Assembly: GCA_963556695.1 (NCBI GenBank)
Contig: CAUWAG010000003.1
Span: 8,060,001-8,124,000 of the forward strand
Direction: 5' to 3'
DNA: 64,000 nucleotides
From: Anthostomella pinea
Taxonomy: Eukaryota; Ascomycota; Sordariomycetes; Xylariales; Xylariaceae
Positions 1 to 11,142 of the stretch are shown here, in pieces. The notes under the pieces were generated by a model that was not told the origin of the DNA, ran no database searches, and saw only the letters and a program-made list of their open reading frames with translations. The translations under genes were made by a program, and so were the position numbers. Positions within the stretch are counted from its first letter, which is position 1; each line of letters opens with the position of its first letter.

Positions 1-3000
1 ATGTCTTCAATGGACGGGGTCCCCACTCACCACCGCGGAACCCTTGCTCACACGCTGGCCCTCCTTAACCACGAGTTTCCAGCATCGCCCTGGCACGTAA
101 GCCTGGATATTGACGAAAGTATCGTCTCCGTGCTCAGGTCTGTCGTCGTCGGCTCCGGGCCGGTTGGAGGCGCTGGTTTGGATGGGCTCATGTGGTTTCA
201 GAAGCTCGTAGAGGAACGGAGCCCTCGCGATAGCCTGGGCCTGTCGCTCAGCCGTCGCCGCGATATCGTGGCGGTTCGCGTGCAGCATTGCCTCATGCTC
301 CGCGAGATCCAGTACACCGTCTGATATACGCACGAGCTTCTCAGCTGGCACGGAGTCAAGTTCTTCCTCGATGACGGGGAAGAAAGTGATGCGGTCGAAG
401 AGTCGGAACATGCAGGGGTTGTCGCTATCCTTGCCCGAGTCAGCACCAATGGAGAGCAGATCCCTATTACCTCCCGCGCCGTCTGTCAGCGTCGCGAGCG
501 CAGCCGGGTTCCAGATCGGCACTGTTCTTCCTACGAGCTGATAGCCACCAGGTGATTCTGTGGCGTATATGCATAGGTACTGCCCGCCTATACCGACACA
601 TCCCCTCGGCGTGAACGACCTCGAAGGGTTATATTTGGTCCCGAGCAGGCGATCGCGAGGGTCCTTCGGTATAGCGCATGGCGAACCCAAGAACACGTCT
701 CCGAGGCCTAATACGAGAAACTCGGAGCGCTGAAGGATGCACTGGATGTCGTCAATACCGTTCAAGCTGGCGAGAAAGTCTATGTTGCTCGGCAGCCAGG
801 GGGCCTCGGCACGGATGGTGTCACCGTAGCGCTGGATGGCTGCTTGCGTTTCCTCGTCGTTGAAGGCGACCGGTAGACGAATGTGGCGAGATGGCATCTG
901 CGTTGGGCGGGTGTAGGACTTGATATGCTCTGTGATACGAGTCAAGATAATATCGGGATGGAGTCCGAAATTGTACTTGAGGTGAAGTGTGCGGACCCCC
1001 GGTGTGAGCTCATCGATCCCACCAATCGGCCGTTTTCGGTGCTCGTCAATGAACGTCGCTATCTCGAAGCTTTGACGGAGACTGAAGTCGTCAGTATCCC
1101 CAAACTCCAACAGTAAGTAGGAATCGCCTGCTTGTCTAGCGGTGACCTTACGCCCATCATGGTGCATTTCGTTCACCGTGCAGCGCTCCTCAGCTGGCGT
1201 GTCACTTGACAGCCCACCGTACGCCGCCAATGGCGCGAGATTCTCGATGCCATGAGATAGCACCTTATTCAACTCCAATGATTGCTTAATCGTAGTGGGT
1301 TGGAAATGGACCATGTCTCCCGGCCTCAACTGGCCAAGCTTCCATAGCTCTGGCGACACCACCACGCAGAAGACCACGAAACCACCGAGACTCGGTCCAT
1401 CGCAAGTCAGCACGACGGCTTCATCGCCCGTGAAGCTTACGCTGCCGATAGAGTAAGGGCTATCGTGGATATTTGAAGGGTGGAGTCCGGCCTTGCCACT
1501 CGTCTCTCTCGCCCATTGCGGCCGCGGCCCCTTTAGACGGATGCCCAGGCGATTGCTGTTGTAATGCACAATCCACTCTCCGAAGAAAAGCGCACCGATG
1601 CTGTCGGACGTGAAGAAGTCGGGAGCGCCGTGGGGCCCGGGGACCACTCCTATTGTCCACTTGGCCTTTGGCTGTGCTGAAATGGGCAATGCCGACGCCT
1701 GAAGCAGGGCGATATCACCTCCGTCGAGCTTCTCACCGATTGGCACTATGTCTCCCGGCTGAAGCTTGCGCCCATTCCAGCCGCCCATCTTTGCGAGCTC
1801 GAAGGTGGACCTACTGCCCATAACCAGAGGGACGTCGACACCACCTCGAATCGCAACATAGACACGGTATCCATGCTGGGCCACCCCAATCCTGAGCGTC
1901 TGACCGGCCTTGATGTGCAGAGTTTTGTGCATGGCCATAGCTTCGTTATCAAGATATGCAGGTGCGCTGCCCCCAGTCACAGCCACAACAGCTTCGCAGT
2001 GGAACTTGAGCGACGGACCCTTGAGAGTGCACTCAAGTGCTGCGAGACCTTCTCCATTGTCCACTAGACGATTTGCAAGTCTGAAAGACGCACTGTCCAT
2101 GGGACCGGAGGGAGGAATGCCCACGTTCCAAACCCCCATCCTGCCCAAAAAGTCTTGGACAGTACAGCTTCCCCCTGAGTCGAGGATCTCGAAAGAATTG
2201 GAGGTGTACTGGAAAGAATCCAGAGAACTCGTTGTGTAAGAGCAGGACTGCAACATGGACGAAGCAGTCAGCTGCCGCAAGAAATCCAGGTTTGTCTGGA
2301 GACCGCTGATTTCAGTGGCCGCCAGACCCTCGACAAGTCGCTCGACAGCCTCCTGACGGGTGTGTCCCGTTGCTATTATCTTGGCGAGTAAAGGGTCGTA
2401 TGCAGTAGATATCTCCGTGCCGACCTGAATTCATGTGTCTACCCGCAGATTGGGAGGGAAGTGCAGGCCGAGGACTCGACCACCACAGGGGCTGAAGTCT
2501 CGAAGAGGGTTTTCGGCGTATAGCCTGGCTTCGATGGAAACACCCGAAACTAGAAAGCCTCCGCAATTATCGTCGAAGAGCTCGCCGGCGTCACTTCCGG
2601 CAATCTTCACCATACACTCAACTAGATCCAAGCCAGTCACGGCCTCGGTGATGGGGTGCTCGACTTGCAGTCTCGTGTTCACCTCGAGAAAGTAGACTTC
2701 GTCCGTGTCGGTATCATAAAGGAATTCCACCGTTCCGACGTTGCGGTAGCTGACAGTCGACGCGATTTGCACAGCATAGGCACCCATCTTCGCCCTGATG
2801 TCAGCCGATACCATAAGAGCAGGACTCTCCTCGATGACCTTCTGGTGCCGCCGTTGTAAGGAGCAGTCGCGGTCTCCGGCGGTAATGACGCGCCCAGTCC
2901 CATCGCCGAGGATCTGTACCTCCACATGCCGCGCATTCTCGATCAGTCGCTCGAGGTATACCCCGTGGTCGTCGAAGTTGGCAGCAGCAATGCGTTTCAC

Positions 3001-3666
3001 GCTTTCGAATGCATCCCGGAGATCTCCCTCGTTATCGCAGCGTTGAAGCCCGATCCCACCACCTCCACCCGTGCTCTTGAGCATCAGCGGATACCCGATG
3101 GTTCCGCCAGCCTCGAGTGCATTATCAATCGACTGCAGCAGCCCATTGCTCCCAGGGACCACCGGTACACCGACTTTGGCAGCGATCGCGCGAGCCCGGT
3201 GCTTCAGGCCCAGCTCCGTCATCTGCTCAGGGGTAGGGCCAATCCAGACCATGCCGGCTTGCTCGACCGCCCGGGCGAAACCTGCGTTCTCGGCCAGAAA
3301 CCCGTAGCCTGGGATCACGGCATCGACACGGGCGGATAGTGCTATCTGTACAATCTTTGCGGCGTTAAGGTATGTGTCGCCAATGGTGTCACCCTCGAGA
3401 TGGAGCGCCGTGTCGGCGGCTACGACGTGGCTGGCTTGGGCGTCTGCGTCGGAGTCGATCACCACGGCCCGCAGGCTCATCTTGTGGAGTGTTCGAATGA
3501 TACGCAAGGTGATCTCGCCCCGGTTGGCTATGAGCACGGTCTGGATGCTTCTGTTGGGCGCCATCTTGCTGTCGACCAGAAGTTCATGCGGTGGCGAGGC
3601 GGCGGGGATTGATAAGCCATCAGAGCCAGATGCCGTGTCGGTGTATTCAGTGTGCAAAGTCGTCAT
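1..3666 (-). CDS. Urea carboxylase-type biotin-dependent carboxylase, partial at the left edge, interrupted by one in-frame TGA
   Basis: The reading frame encodes an ATP- and biotin-dependent carboxylase, probably cytosolic. Domains in order: an N-terminal biotin carboxylase (LIANRGEI, the glycine-rich ATP loop STGGGGGIGLQ, and EVNTRLQVEHPITEAVTG), then KipA- and KipI-like carboxyltransferase halves (GIPPSGPMDS; YLLLEFGD), then the start of a biotinyl domain (AYVPGRCWKLVVKEG). A GTGAGT donor at 30-25, in phase after GSAV, shows that the gene continues beyond base 1, where the biotin lysine must lie. There is no amidase (allophanate hydrolase) domain in front, unlike the fused fungal urea amidolyase. 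The chosen ATG is at 3666, with an alternative at 3564. The frame is open from 3666 to 31 except for TGA at 2431-2433, after residue 411, where the family has tryptophan (VDT-W-xxVGTE). It may be a nonsense mutation or a sequence error. Some relatives act on guanidine rather than urea, so the substrate is uncertain. Confidence 0.85.
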
Positions 3667-6159
3667 CGTGGGTGGTAGTTGAGGTAGTTGTGGTAGTTGC
3701 CGGATATGGTTGTCAACTAAGGAGTACCGGAGAGCTCGACGTGAACAGAAGAAATACCAAATGCGATTGAGCTGTTCGGTTGAGCTTCTCAATGACACAA
3801 TGGGGTTCGATGTGCAGCCGTCTATGGTGGGTGTTGCTCCGCCCTTGTTGGGTATTGCACCATTGTTGGTATTGCGCCATTGTCGGGTATTGCACTCATA
3901 CTGTGAATGGAACATATCCTTCGTGTCTCGACAAGTCAGGCAAACAATACTGGAAGCTACACGTGCTCAATACAAAACTCACCGGCCTTCATGTGATTGG
4001 GGGCACTTTGGACGGCCAGCTCAGATCCAGGCACAGATCATCATGTACTTACCTAAAAGTTTCGACATGATCAGCGAATGACAAACTTCTGAAGCCATCC
4101 GTTTTTCCCGAAGGAAGCGGTCAAGCGAGTGTCACGTCCTTGGTGGTAAGATGTAACGAAGCAAGGGGTGGCAGTATAGAGTAGGTCCTTGCAACTTTCC
4201 GGAGTTTGGACGCCTGCTGATAGACATGAGAAGACGGCAGCGTCACATGCCGTGTGGACTTTCCACGTGTGCATTGGCGATCTTCGTAGGTGCTCTCGTG
4301 CTGATCCCTCTTGACCAATCCTGATGAGATCTAGCTAATGTCCAAGAGTGCATTTGGTGATCTGGCGCAAGAATCATGGATGGGATGGCCCTTGCATGGT
4401 TGGCGAATCGGGATGGGGCACAGCCTCGTTTGGGGGCATGATACAAAGCTTCCAACAAGCTGTAGATCAACGCACACCTGAGCGTCAATGATCATGTGTC
4501 TTTGAGTTATGTCACTACGAACTCGTCGTACCACAGTCAGAGTGTCATATTTACGTTCTTAAAGCAATCACAATACGACGTATTTGAGTAGGAAAAACGA
4601 CGCATAGTTCCGGGCACATGATATATCACAATTTATGACAATACGATCATCAAGGTAGCAAGTCCTCCATCATTCCACTCTTCTGCCTTCTGCCACGGGA
4701 GATGGTGTCCTCGTTCCATTGTGCTTCCTCTATGTTGGTGTGGTTTCCGACGATTTTCTAAACCAGAAAGATCGGCAGTGATGCTTTGCTGGCGCCCGAA
4801 AAACTGTGCAAATGCCCAGAGAAGCGGTGTATATGGCAGGTCCCATGTTCGCACGAGCCTGGGTTCGCGGCTCCCCTAAGCAGCATTTGACGACAGTGAA
4901 TGCTCACGTGTTTCTTCAGTAGTCCTGATACACTTTCGCCAAGTAGAATAGCCATCTATTTGACTAGCAGGATCTTAAGGCTCGTCATCAAAAGGTAGAC
5001 GGCTATCTTGTTAAGCGTCTGCGTAATGTGATAGTCCGGCTCGTGGATAAAATGTTGTGTCAAGCTACTGCTTGGGTAACTTATCCCCTCTCTGGGGCGG
5101 CAATTGGAGGTCGCAGGTCAAGCCGGTGCTCGGGATTACCTGGTGTCAGTGATGGTCTTAAACTGTCATGTAGAAGCAGTCTTAGCATTCCCACTGTCGT
5201 TGGCCGTTTGACATTCACTCGAGATCCCAGATTCGAACCAAGATGAATACATCAAGCAGTATGCTCAAGCGCAGAGGCGGTCATGTTTCGTGGCAAGGCT
5301 CCCTAGTCGACAGACCTTGGTAGAATACATAAATACTGCCGGGACCCCCGACACCGTCAACGGGGTCAACGATAGCGTTGTTTCCAGCAGCCAGCTGCGC
5401 GGAGGCAACGAGCCCAAGGGCAACAGAATCTGACGGAATATATTGCTGCGAAGTAAAAATGAGCAAACGTGGTTGCAAATGATTGATAAGCACCTGTCCA
5501 GCAGGAATCAGCTCACCAGCCACAGGAATTGGTGACCAGTTGTTCGCTTAAGCGAATTTAAGAGCCATAATTGATTTGACGTATTGCGATCAAGAAACGG
5601 CAAACACAAGTCCCAGGACCGTATATCCGTATCGCTAGTTCCCCTACGAACTGCTACGGTTCATGAATGACGTCGCGTGTGACTCCCAATTAATGCTGGA
5701 TCTTTCCTGATAGCGTCTTGTGAAGAGGAGTTCAGGCGGTTGTTGATGTGTTCGAAGAAGAGCAGGAGGCTGCAAGTTATCAGGGGAAAGGGGGCAAAGG
5801 GTGTGGAAAGGAGCTCCCATCAATATAGTGGACCGCAGGCGGCCAGCAGGTGGCCAGCGCCAGCACCTGCCCGGCAGCTGGTTTCCCTGCACCAATATTT
5901 TGGGAGCACGGAGCACGGACCACTGCCCTCTTTCACCGGTCATCTTCACTGAAATTTCCACGATTCGCTGTGGAAAACACCAACAAACAAGACGACAACA
6001 CGAAGTAAGGGAAAGCAGCCTTTCCAATTGAATGTTTCCCTGGGAGAGAAAGCGACCGTCTCACCTAACATCACTTCCAGGCCCAAGCTAACCTCAATGC
6101 GCCGCCTTGGACATGAGTTACATGCGAACGGCATTCCCCGTTGACTCATCCCGACTTCG
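3667..6159. other. Intergenic region between two divergent genes
   Basis: About 2.5 kb without a gene I can support. The minus-strand leader just above the carboxylase ATG is pyrimidine-rich and contains short repeats of the CAACTAC type. Short imperfect repeats of GTATTG/CATTGT occur at 3831-3900. On the minus strand an open stretch at 5281-5523 reads like a fragment of a protein (AAGNNAIVDPVDGVGGPGSI), but it has no start, no partner exons and no family I can name. Confidence 0.5.
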
Positions 6160-7988
6160 ATGCGCCCACTGCCATTGTCACATACCCTGAGGAGAGCCTG
6201 CACAACACCAAGGACTTTCTACCACTCGCCTTCACACTGCCTCATGAGCAAGAGGAGATCAAAGGCTCTGGGTGACACTTCTGATACCCAGCGACCGTCT
6301 CAGATCAGGAGGATGGCGACGCAACCTGCGACAACGGCCATTGAACTGAACGCAAAGGAAACCCAACTCAGGGATCTTCTGCTCGATACCGCTAAATATG
6401 TCGATCGGTCAAAGACAACAGCTGAGCCTGTGGTGCTACGCTGGGCCGGAGGTTGGGTTCGCGACAAGCTCCTGGGCATCGAGTCCCATGACATTGACAC
6501 TGCCATCAATGTCATGACCGGTGAGGCTTTCACGTCCAAGATATGCGAGCTATGTGAGCAGCCTGAGACTGTTGAAAAACACAGAATCACAGACACGGAC
6601 ATTGGGAATCTTCACAAGATTGCGAGGAATCCGGACAAGTCGAAGCATCTCGAGACTACTACTATCAAGCTGTTCGGCTATGACGTGGATTTCGTGAACC
6701 TGCGCAAGGAGACCTACACCGAGGACAGCCGCAATCCTCAAATGGAGTTCGGTACAGCCGAGGAAGATGCATTGAGAAGAGATGCAACTGTCAATGCCTT
6801 ATTCTACAATCTCAACACCGGCAAGGTGGAGGACTTCACTACTGGCCTGACCGACATGCAATCCAAGTTAATCAGGACTCCGCTGGAACCCTTTCAGACC
6901 TTCATGGACGATCCTCTGCGCGTCCTGAGGCTGGTAAGGTTTGCTAGTCGACTCGAGTTCGCGATCGACCCTGCAGCAGAGAACGTCATGGGCGACAGCA
7001 ACGTGCTAGATGCGCTACGGCTAAAAATCAGTCGGGAAAGAGTCGGTGTTGAAATAGAGAAGATGCTAAAGGGTACGTCGGCAATCTCCAGGACGTCTAG
7101 CCTTCTACTCACACGCTTGCAGGTAATCACCCGCGCAGGGCATTGCAATACATCAACGACCTTGGACTATACCACACCATCTTCACGGACCCCTCCCAGC
7201 CGGGGATACCCAAGCCGGACATCTCTCGTTGGAAGTTGGCCTACTCGTGTTACGAGTCCCTCCGTGTCAACAAAACTCCAGGGTCCATACATGATGTCCT
7301 CGTGCGGTCAGAAGAGGCATCTTATTATGCCTGGGTTCTCGCAGCTCTGGCTCCTTGGGAATACGTCGAACAGCCAGCGCGTACGGGTGGAGGTAAACCC
7401 CCACCTCCTCTTGGAACCTTGGCTGCTCGAGACGGGATTAAAGCGCCGAACAAGCTGTGTGATGTCGCCACAGCCGCCCATAACAACCGAGCGGAAATCA
7501 TGTCTCTGAAGGACGCAGTTCTTCAAAAAGCAGCGCACATCGGCGAGCGCGATCGCTTTGGCATGGCGATTAGGCGTTGGGACTCCCGAGGTGGTCACTG
7601 GCGACTTCAGGTACTGTCTGCGCTCCTTGTCGAGTCAATGCAGGCTTTGGGCGCGGAGTCAGACGCTTCAGGTGAGTCACGATCAATCATCAGTACCCTG
7701 CCACAGGCTAACGTCTTCGCAGACACCAACGGAGATTTTCTACGTAGCTGGCAGCTATTCCTGGATCACCTAGAAGAACTCGACGTCATGGAGGCTCCAT
7801 CGCTGAAGCGCGTAATCGATGGTACCCAACTGGCGAAGACTCTAGGGATCAGACCAGGGAAATGGATGGCACCGGCCCTGGAGGTGTGTGTGGCATGGCA
7901 GCTGCGCAACCCAGAGGCCACGGACCCGGCAGGGGCGGTCGAGGAGGTGAAAAGCAAAAGAACCGAGCTTGGTATTCCGGCTAAGTAG
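6160..7988 (+). CDS. cca1: CCA-adding tRNA nucleotidyltransferase
   Basis: Adds or repairs the 3'-terminal CCA of tRNAs. Exons are 6160-7072, 7123-7671 and 7723-7988; the introns are 50 and 51 bp with GTACGT...GCAG and GTGAGT...GCAG borders, giving 575 residues. Class II nucleotidyltransferase motifs are present: the catalytic GGWVRDKLLG followed by the DID acidic pair (HDIDTAIN), RRDATVNALFYN, and the arginine-rich DPLRVLRLVRFASRL. The C-terminal half is the helical body and tail. Three in-frame ATGs lie near the start (6160, 6244, 6313). The first adds an arginine-rich, acid-free leader (MRPLPLSHTLRRACTTPRTF) that looks mitochondrial. Yeast Cca1 is known to use alternative starts to reach mitochondria, cytosol and nucleus, so the same is likely here. 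The second intron is a multiple of three and has no stop, so retention would add 17 residues. Confidence 0.95.
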
Positions 7989-8182
7989 GATAACGAATGT
8001 GAATTCGAGATGATACCCGGACCCATAATGGTAACCGTTGGGCATATCTGCGTTTCCGGGTGAAGTACCAACTACTCCTGAACTTCCTCTACCGCTTCTC
8101 CCTCATATTTGACCACCATCCTCTCCTGGTTTAAGACCTTTAAAGCTTCCTCCTCTTCAGAGTCTTCGAAGTAATTGGCCCA

Positions 8183-8703
8183 TCAAGGAAACTCGCTTGA
8201 GTCATGTTCTGGCTTCACCTTCGATTCCCCATCTATTTTGATCTATTAAGCGTTAATTCTAGATGACTACACAGGGGTGGTTGGCTTAGTAGTCGGCATA
8301 CCTTGCAGTTTACCGGGCACCAGTATTCCAGCCCGTAGCGTTCTTCTTTCGTTACAAACTTCACAGCAACCATTGCTTTACCCAGTTGTTTCCACTTATT
8401 GAAGTCTTCCGCTGCCGCATTGATGGCTGCTCCCACTGCCGAATCGATGACCTTGTCATGTGCTGGGTCGCGAATATCGAGTCGGTAAGTTGCCTCGGGC
8501 TCCATCGAGTATAGCAAAAGCATTGATTTGCTTCCCGAAGGGTATGAGGCCAAGGCCGAGAGACGGCGGACGGCGTTGGGCCCCTCCTTGTATGGGGCTA
8601 GAATGATGTATTCGTAGTAGCGCAGCAAACCGTCCACGAAGTTTCGGGCCTGTGCTTGATTTTTGTTGAGTTCGTGGGCGCAATGGGTGTCGTACCACGA
8701 CAT
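8183..8703 (-). CDS. Small uncharacterised protein, 153 residues
   Basis: I do not recognise this family. The model uses ATG at 8703, exon 8703-8302, a 59-bp intron 8301-8243 (GTATGC donor, ATTAAC branch-like site, AATAG acceptor) and exon 8242-8183. Without the intron the frame runs on to a stop at 8233 with an unconvincing tail; with it the protein ends KIKIDGESKVKPEHDSSEFP. The body is mildly acidic, mostly helical in character, and contains a compact YWCPVNCK motif near the end that could bind metal or form a disulfide. There is no signal peptide or membrane segment. The minus-strand leader is a run of C and T residues directly before the ATG. Existence of the gene is fairly likely; function is unknown. 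Confidence 0.6.
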
Positions 8704-9276
8704 GGCAAAAAAAAAAGGGGGTGGGGGGTGGTTACAAGTGATACGGATGGCGCTCATACAAGGGTAGATCGATGCGCCATTGCACCGAGTGCACCGATTT
8801 CCGCGAGACTTTATAGACGTGAGCAGCACTGCTTTGTTGCCTGTCCCCCCCCCCAGGACGGCCATCTCCAACAGTCACAAGCTGCCTGGATCCTCTGTCC
8901 TGTTGGTATGAAGGACACGCGAAAGCAACCAGTCACAGTAAAGAGACTTCGGGCTGTTGGTGGTAGTTGTTTCGCTACGAGTCACACGCACTGAGAACAA
9001 AGAGCCATGTGAACGGTAAGACTCGAAAATCACCAACTTCATCGGGCCCAGCGGGGCACACAGCTGTTACATCAAGAAGACAAAGAAATGCATGCGAGTA
9101 ACAGACTTACATCGGACTCGTCTGTAATCCAGGGAATCCTCCTGTCTCGGCATGCAACAGCCATACTAACTTAGGTGCATAGGCGCTGTTAACTTCTCAT
9201 GGCCCCGTGGAGCGTGCTGAGCGACATTGCTCGGCGCCACCGACCATACTCAGATGCTCTCATCATTCAAGCCATC
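8704..9276. other. Intergenic region with homopolymer tracts
   Basis: Nothing coding is seen. It holds an A10 tract followed by a G-rich stretch at about 8707-8730 and a C9 tract near 8845, the sort of sequence in which assembly errors are common. Confidence 0.5.
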
Positions 9277-11142
9277 TTATGCCATATACGACTTCGCCAC
9301 TCGCACCCACATATTCTCATCGATAAACTGGCTGAAACTCCGGCAATCCCAAGGCTTCATCGGGTCCGCAAGCTGGAAGTCGAATGCCCGCATCAGCTAG
9401 TACGAAGGCGTACATCAGTACCCGCAGCGACTCGATCACCAAATTCACGCCTGGACGCCGATCAACCTACCTCGAAGAACACCTTGTTCAACTCCATGAA
9501 CGCCACCGGCTTCCCGGCACACATCCAACGTCCGTATCCGAAGACTAGCTCGACATTTCGCTCCATCTCGGCCCGCGTGGCCTCGTCGGCTTCCAAGAAC
9601 CGTTCGGGGCGGAAGAGGTCGGCGTCCTCGCCGAAGAGCTCTGTTGATCGCACCAGGGCTGCCGTGTTCATGCCGATTGCCGTCCCACCGGGTATGAACT
9701 TGCCGTGGATCATGTCGCCCTCTGGTGGTACCGATTTGGGGTATAGGCCTGGGGCTGGAGGACGCATGCGGAGTCCCTCGAAAATGAGGGCCTGGTTTGC
9801 TCCGTGGTCAATACAGCGGACTGATCTCTTGCTCCATGATACTGCTGAAGGAATAACGCATCCCTCCAAGCACATGGCTCTGGAAGCCTCGTGGAAACAA
9901 AGGGTACATGTCCTCCATAACCATTAGAGCTTCACTCACCTGTAGGTAAGGGATCTTCTTCGCCTCTTCATACGTGATAGGGCTGGATGCGTTGCCACTG
10001 CGCACCGTCTCCCTGACCACTTCCTTGAACCGCTGATACACACCCGGCGAGCCCATTAAATACAGCATCGTCGTGCGAATGACGGTTGAAGTGTTCTCAA
10101 AACCTGCGATGATCATGAAGAGAGCCTCAGTCGCGCATTCTTGCCGACTGAGGCCATGGGAGATGAACGACCCCTGCGTCCAGCAAGACCGTGTCAACGA
10201 TGCATCGTACTGGGATGCAGAGCCAGAAAACTTACGAGCATATCCTGCTGCTTCTCAGCATCAGTCGCAAAGCGCTTCGTGACAACCTCTTCGGCGACCC
10301 TGGAAGATCTCAGCACAGCAAACTCCCATACTCCAACGGGATACCCACCCCATCAGCTTCCCCAACCCGCCAGTATCCGTTGTCTTCGGGCCAAGATACC
10401 GCAAGTACGTCTTGGAGAACAAGACCTTGCGCATCCACGGCAGATCGAGGGCAACCGCCAGTCCAGGCCAAGTCTCCCTCACGCCGGCCAGGAACCCATA
10501 GATATCAGAGTCCGTCTTGAGGTATCCGAACTCCTCACCAAACGCCGAGCGGGTAATAACATCCATAGAGAAGTACGACGCCAGCTCCGCAAACTCCACC
10601 AGCCGCTGCTTCCCCGGCCCTACGTCACCCGCATACTTCCGCGCCAGCAGATTCACCAGCGCGCGAATCTGGTCATCAATCCCGGTCTCCAGCACGGGGG
10701 TCTCGCGGCCCCCATAGGCGCCCGCGATGCGCGCCTTGAAGCGGTCGTGCGGCGCCGCCTCGAGCAGCGTGAACACGTTGTCGTGGTACGGGTCGAAGCG
10801 CGCGGCGAGGTACCACGGGTCGCGGGCGTAGGCGCTGCGCGCGCCCGACATGTGCCGGATGACGTCCGGGTCCGACGTCGACAGCTCGTTCGGCCCCACG
10901 CGGATCAGGTGGCGCGGCCCGTAGCGCTCGGCCATGGCGCGGTAGGTCCAGAACTGGCGGCCGCTGCGCGCGACGCGCGCTAGCCAGAGGTAGGAGATCG
11001 AGGCGAGGAAGGGGCCGGGAATCTGCCGGAGGCGGTGCCATGAGCGGACGGTCGAGATGAGGTAGGCGAGGATGAGGAGGGCGCTCGCGCTTGCGAGGAG
11101 CCACGCCGTGCTGGGCTGCCAGTCGGCGTTGAAGAAGGCCAT
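9277..11142 (-). CDS. Cytochrome P450 monooxygenase, 510 residues, five exons
   Basis: A heme-thiolate monooxygenase anchored in the ER by its N-terminal hydrophobic segment (ATG 11142; helix STAWLLASASALLILAYLIS, then the proline hinge RQIPGPF). Exons are 11142-10349, 10299-10236, 10173-9940, 9791-9471 and 9396-9277; introns are 49, 62, 148 and 74 bp, and all joins restore conserved P450 sequence. Landmarks: I-helix AGFENTS (the usual AGxDT, with Asn in place of Asp), K-helix FEGLRMRP (ExxR), PERF region DLFRPERFLE, and the cysteine loop FGYGRWMCAG carrying the heme ligand, with Trp where many P450s have Arg. The C-terminal strand is FDFQLADPMKPW. The sequence style resembles the pisatin demethylase-like group of fungal P450s. 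There are no other biosynthetic genes next to it, so the substrate cannot be inferred. Confidence 0.92.

Noticed and set aside
2425..2442. 18-nt GT...AG intron removing the TGA in the carboxylase
   Set aside because: Far below any known fungal intron length, and removal would delete residues that are conserved in the family; kept only as a remark in the finding.
5180..5290. Minus-strand tRNA suggested by GGTTCGAATC near 5232
   Set aside because: The T stem is mostly G-T pairs and no acceptor or D arm can be found upstream.
9199..9927. 242-codon plus-strand ORF opposite the P450
   Set aside because: Antisense to exons 4 and 5 of a clear P450 gene; no domain of its own.
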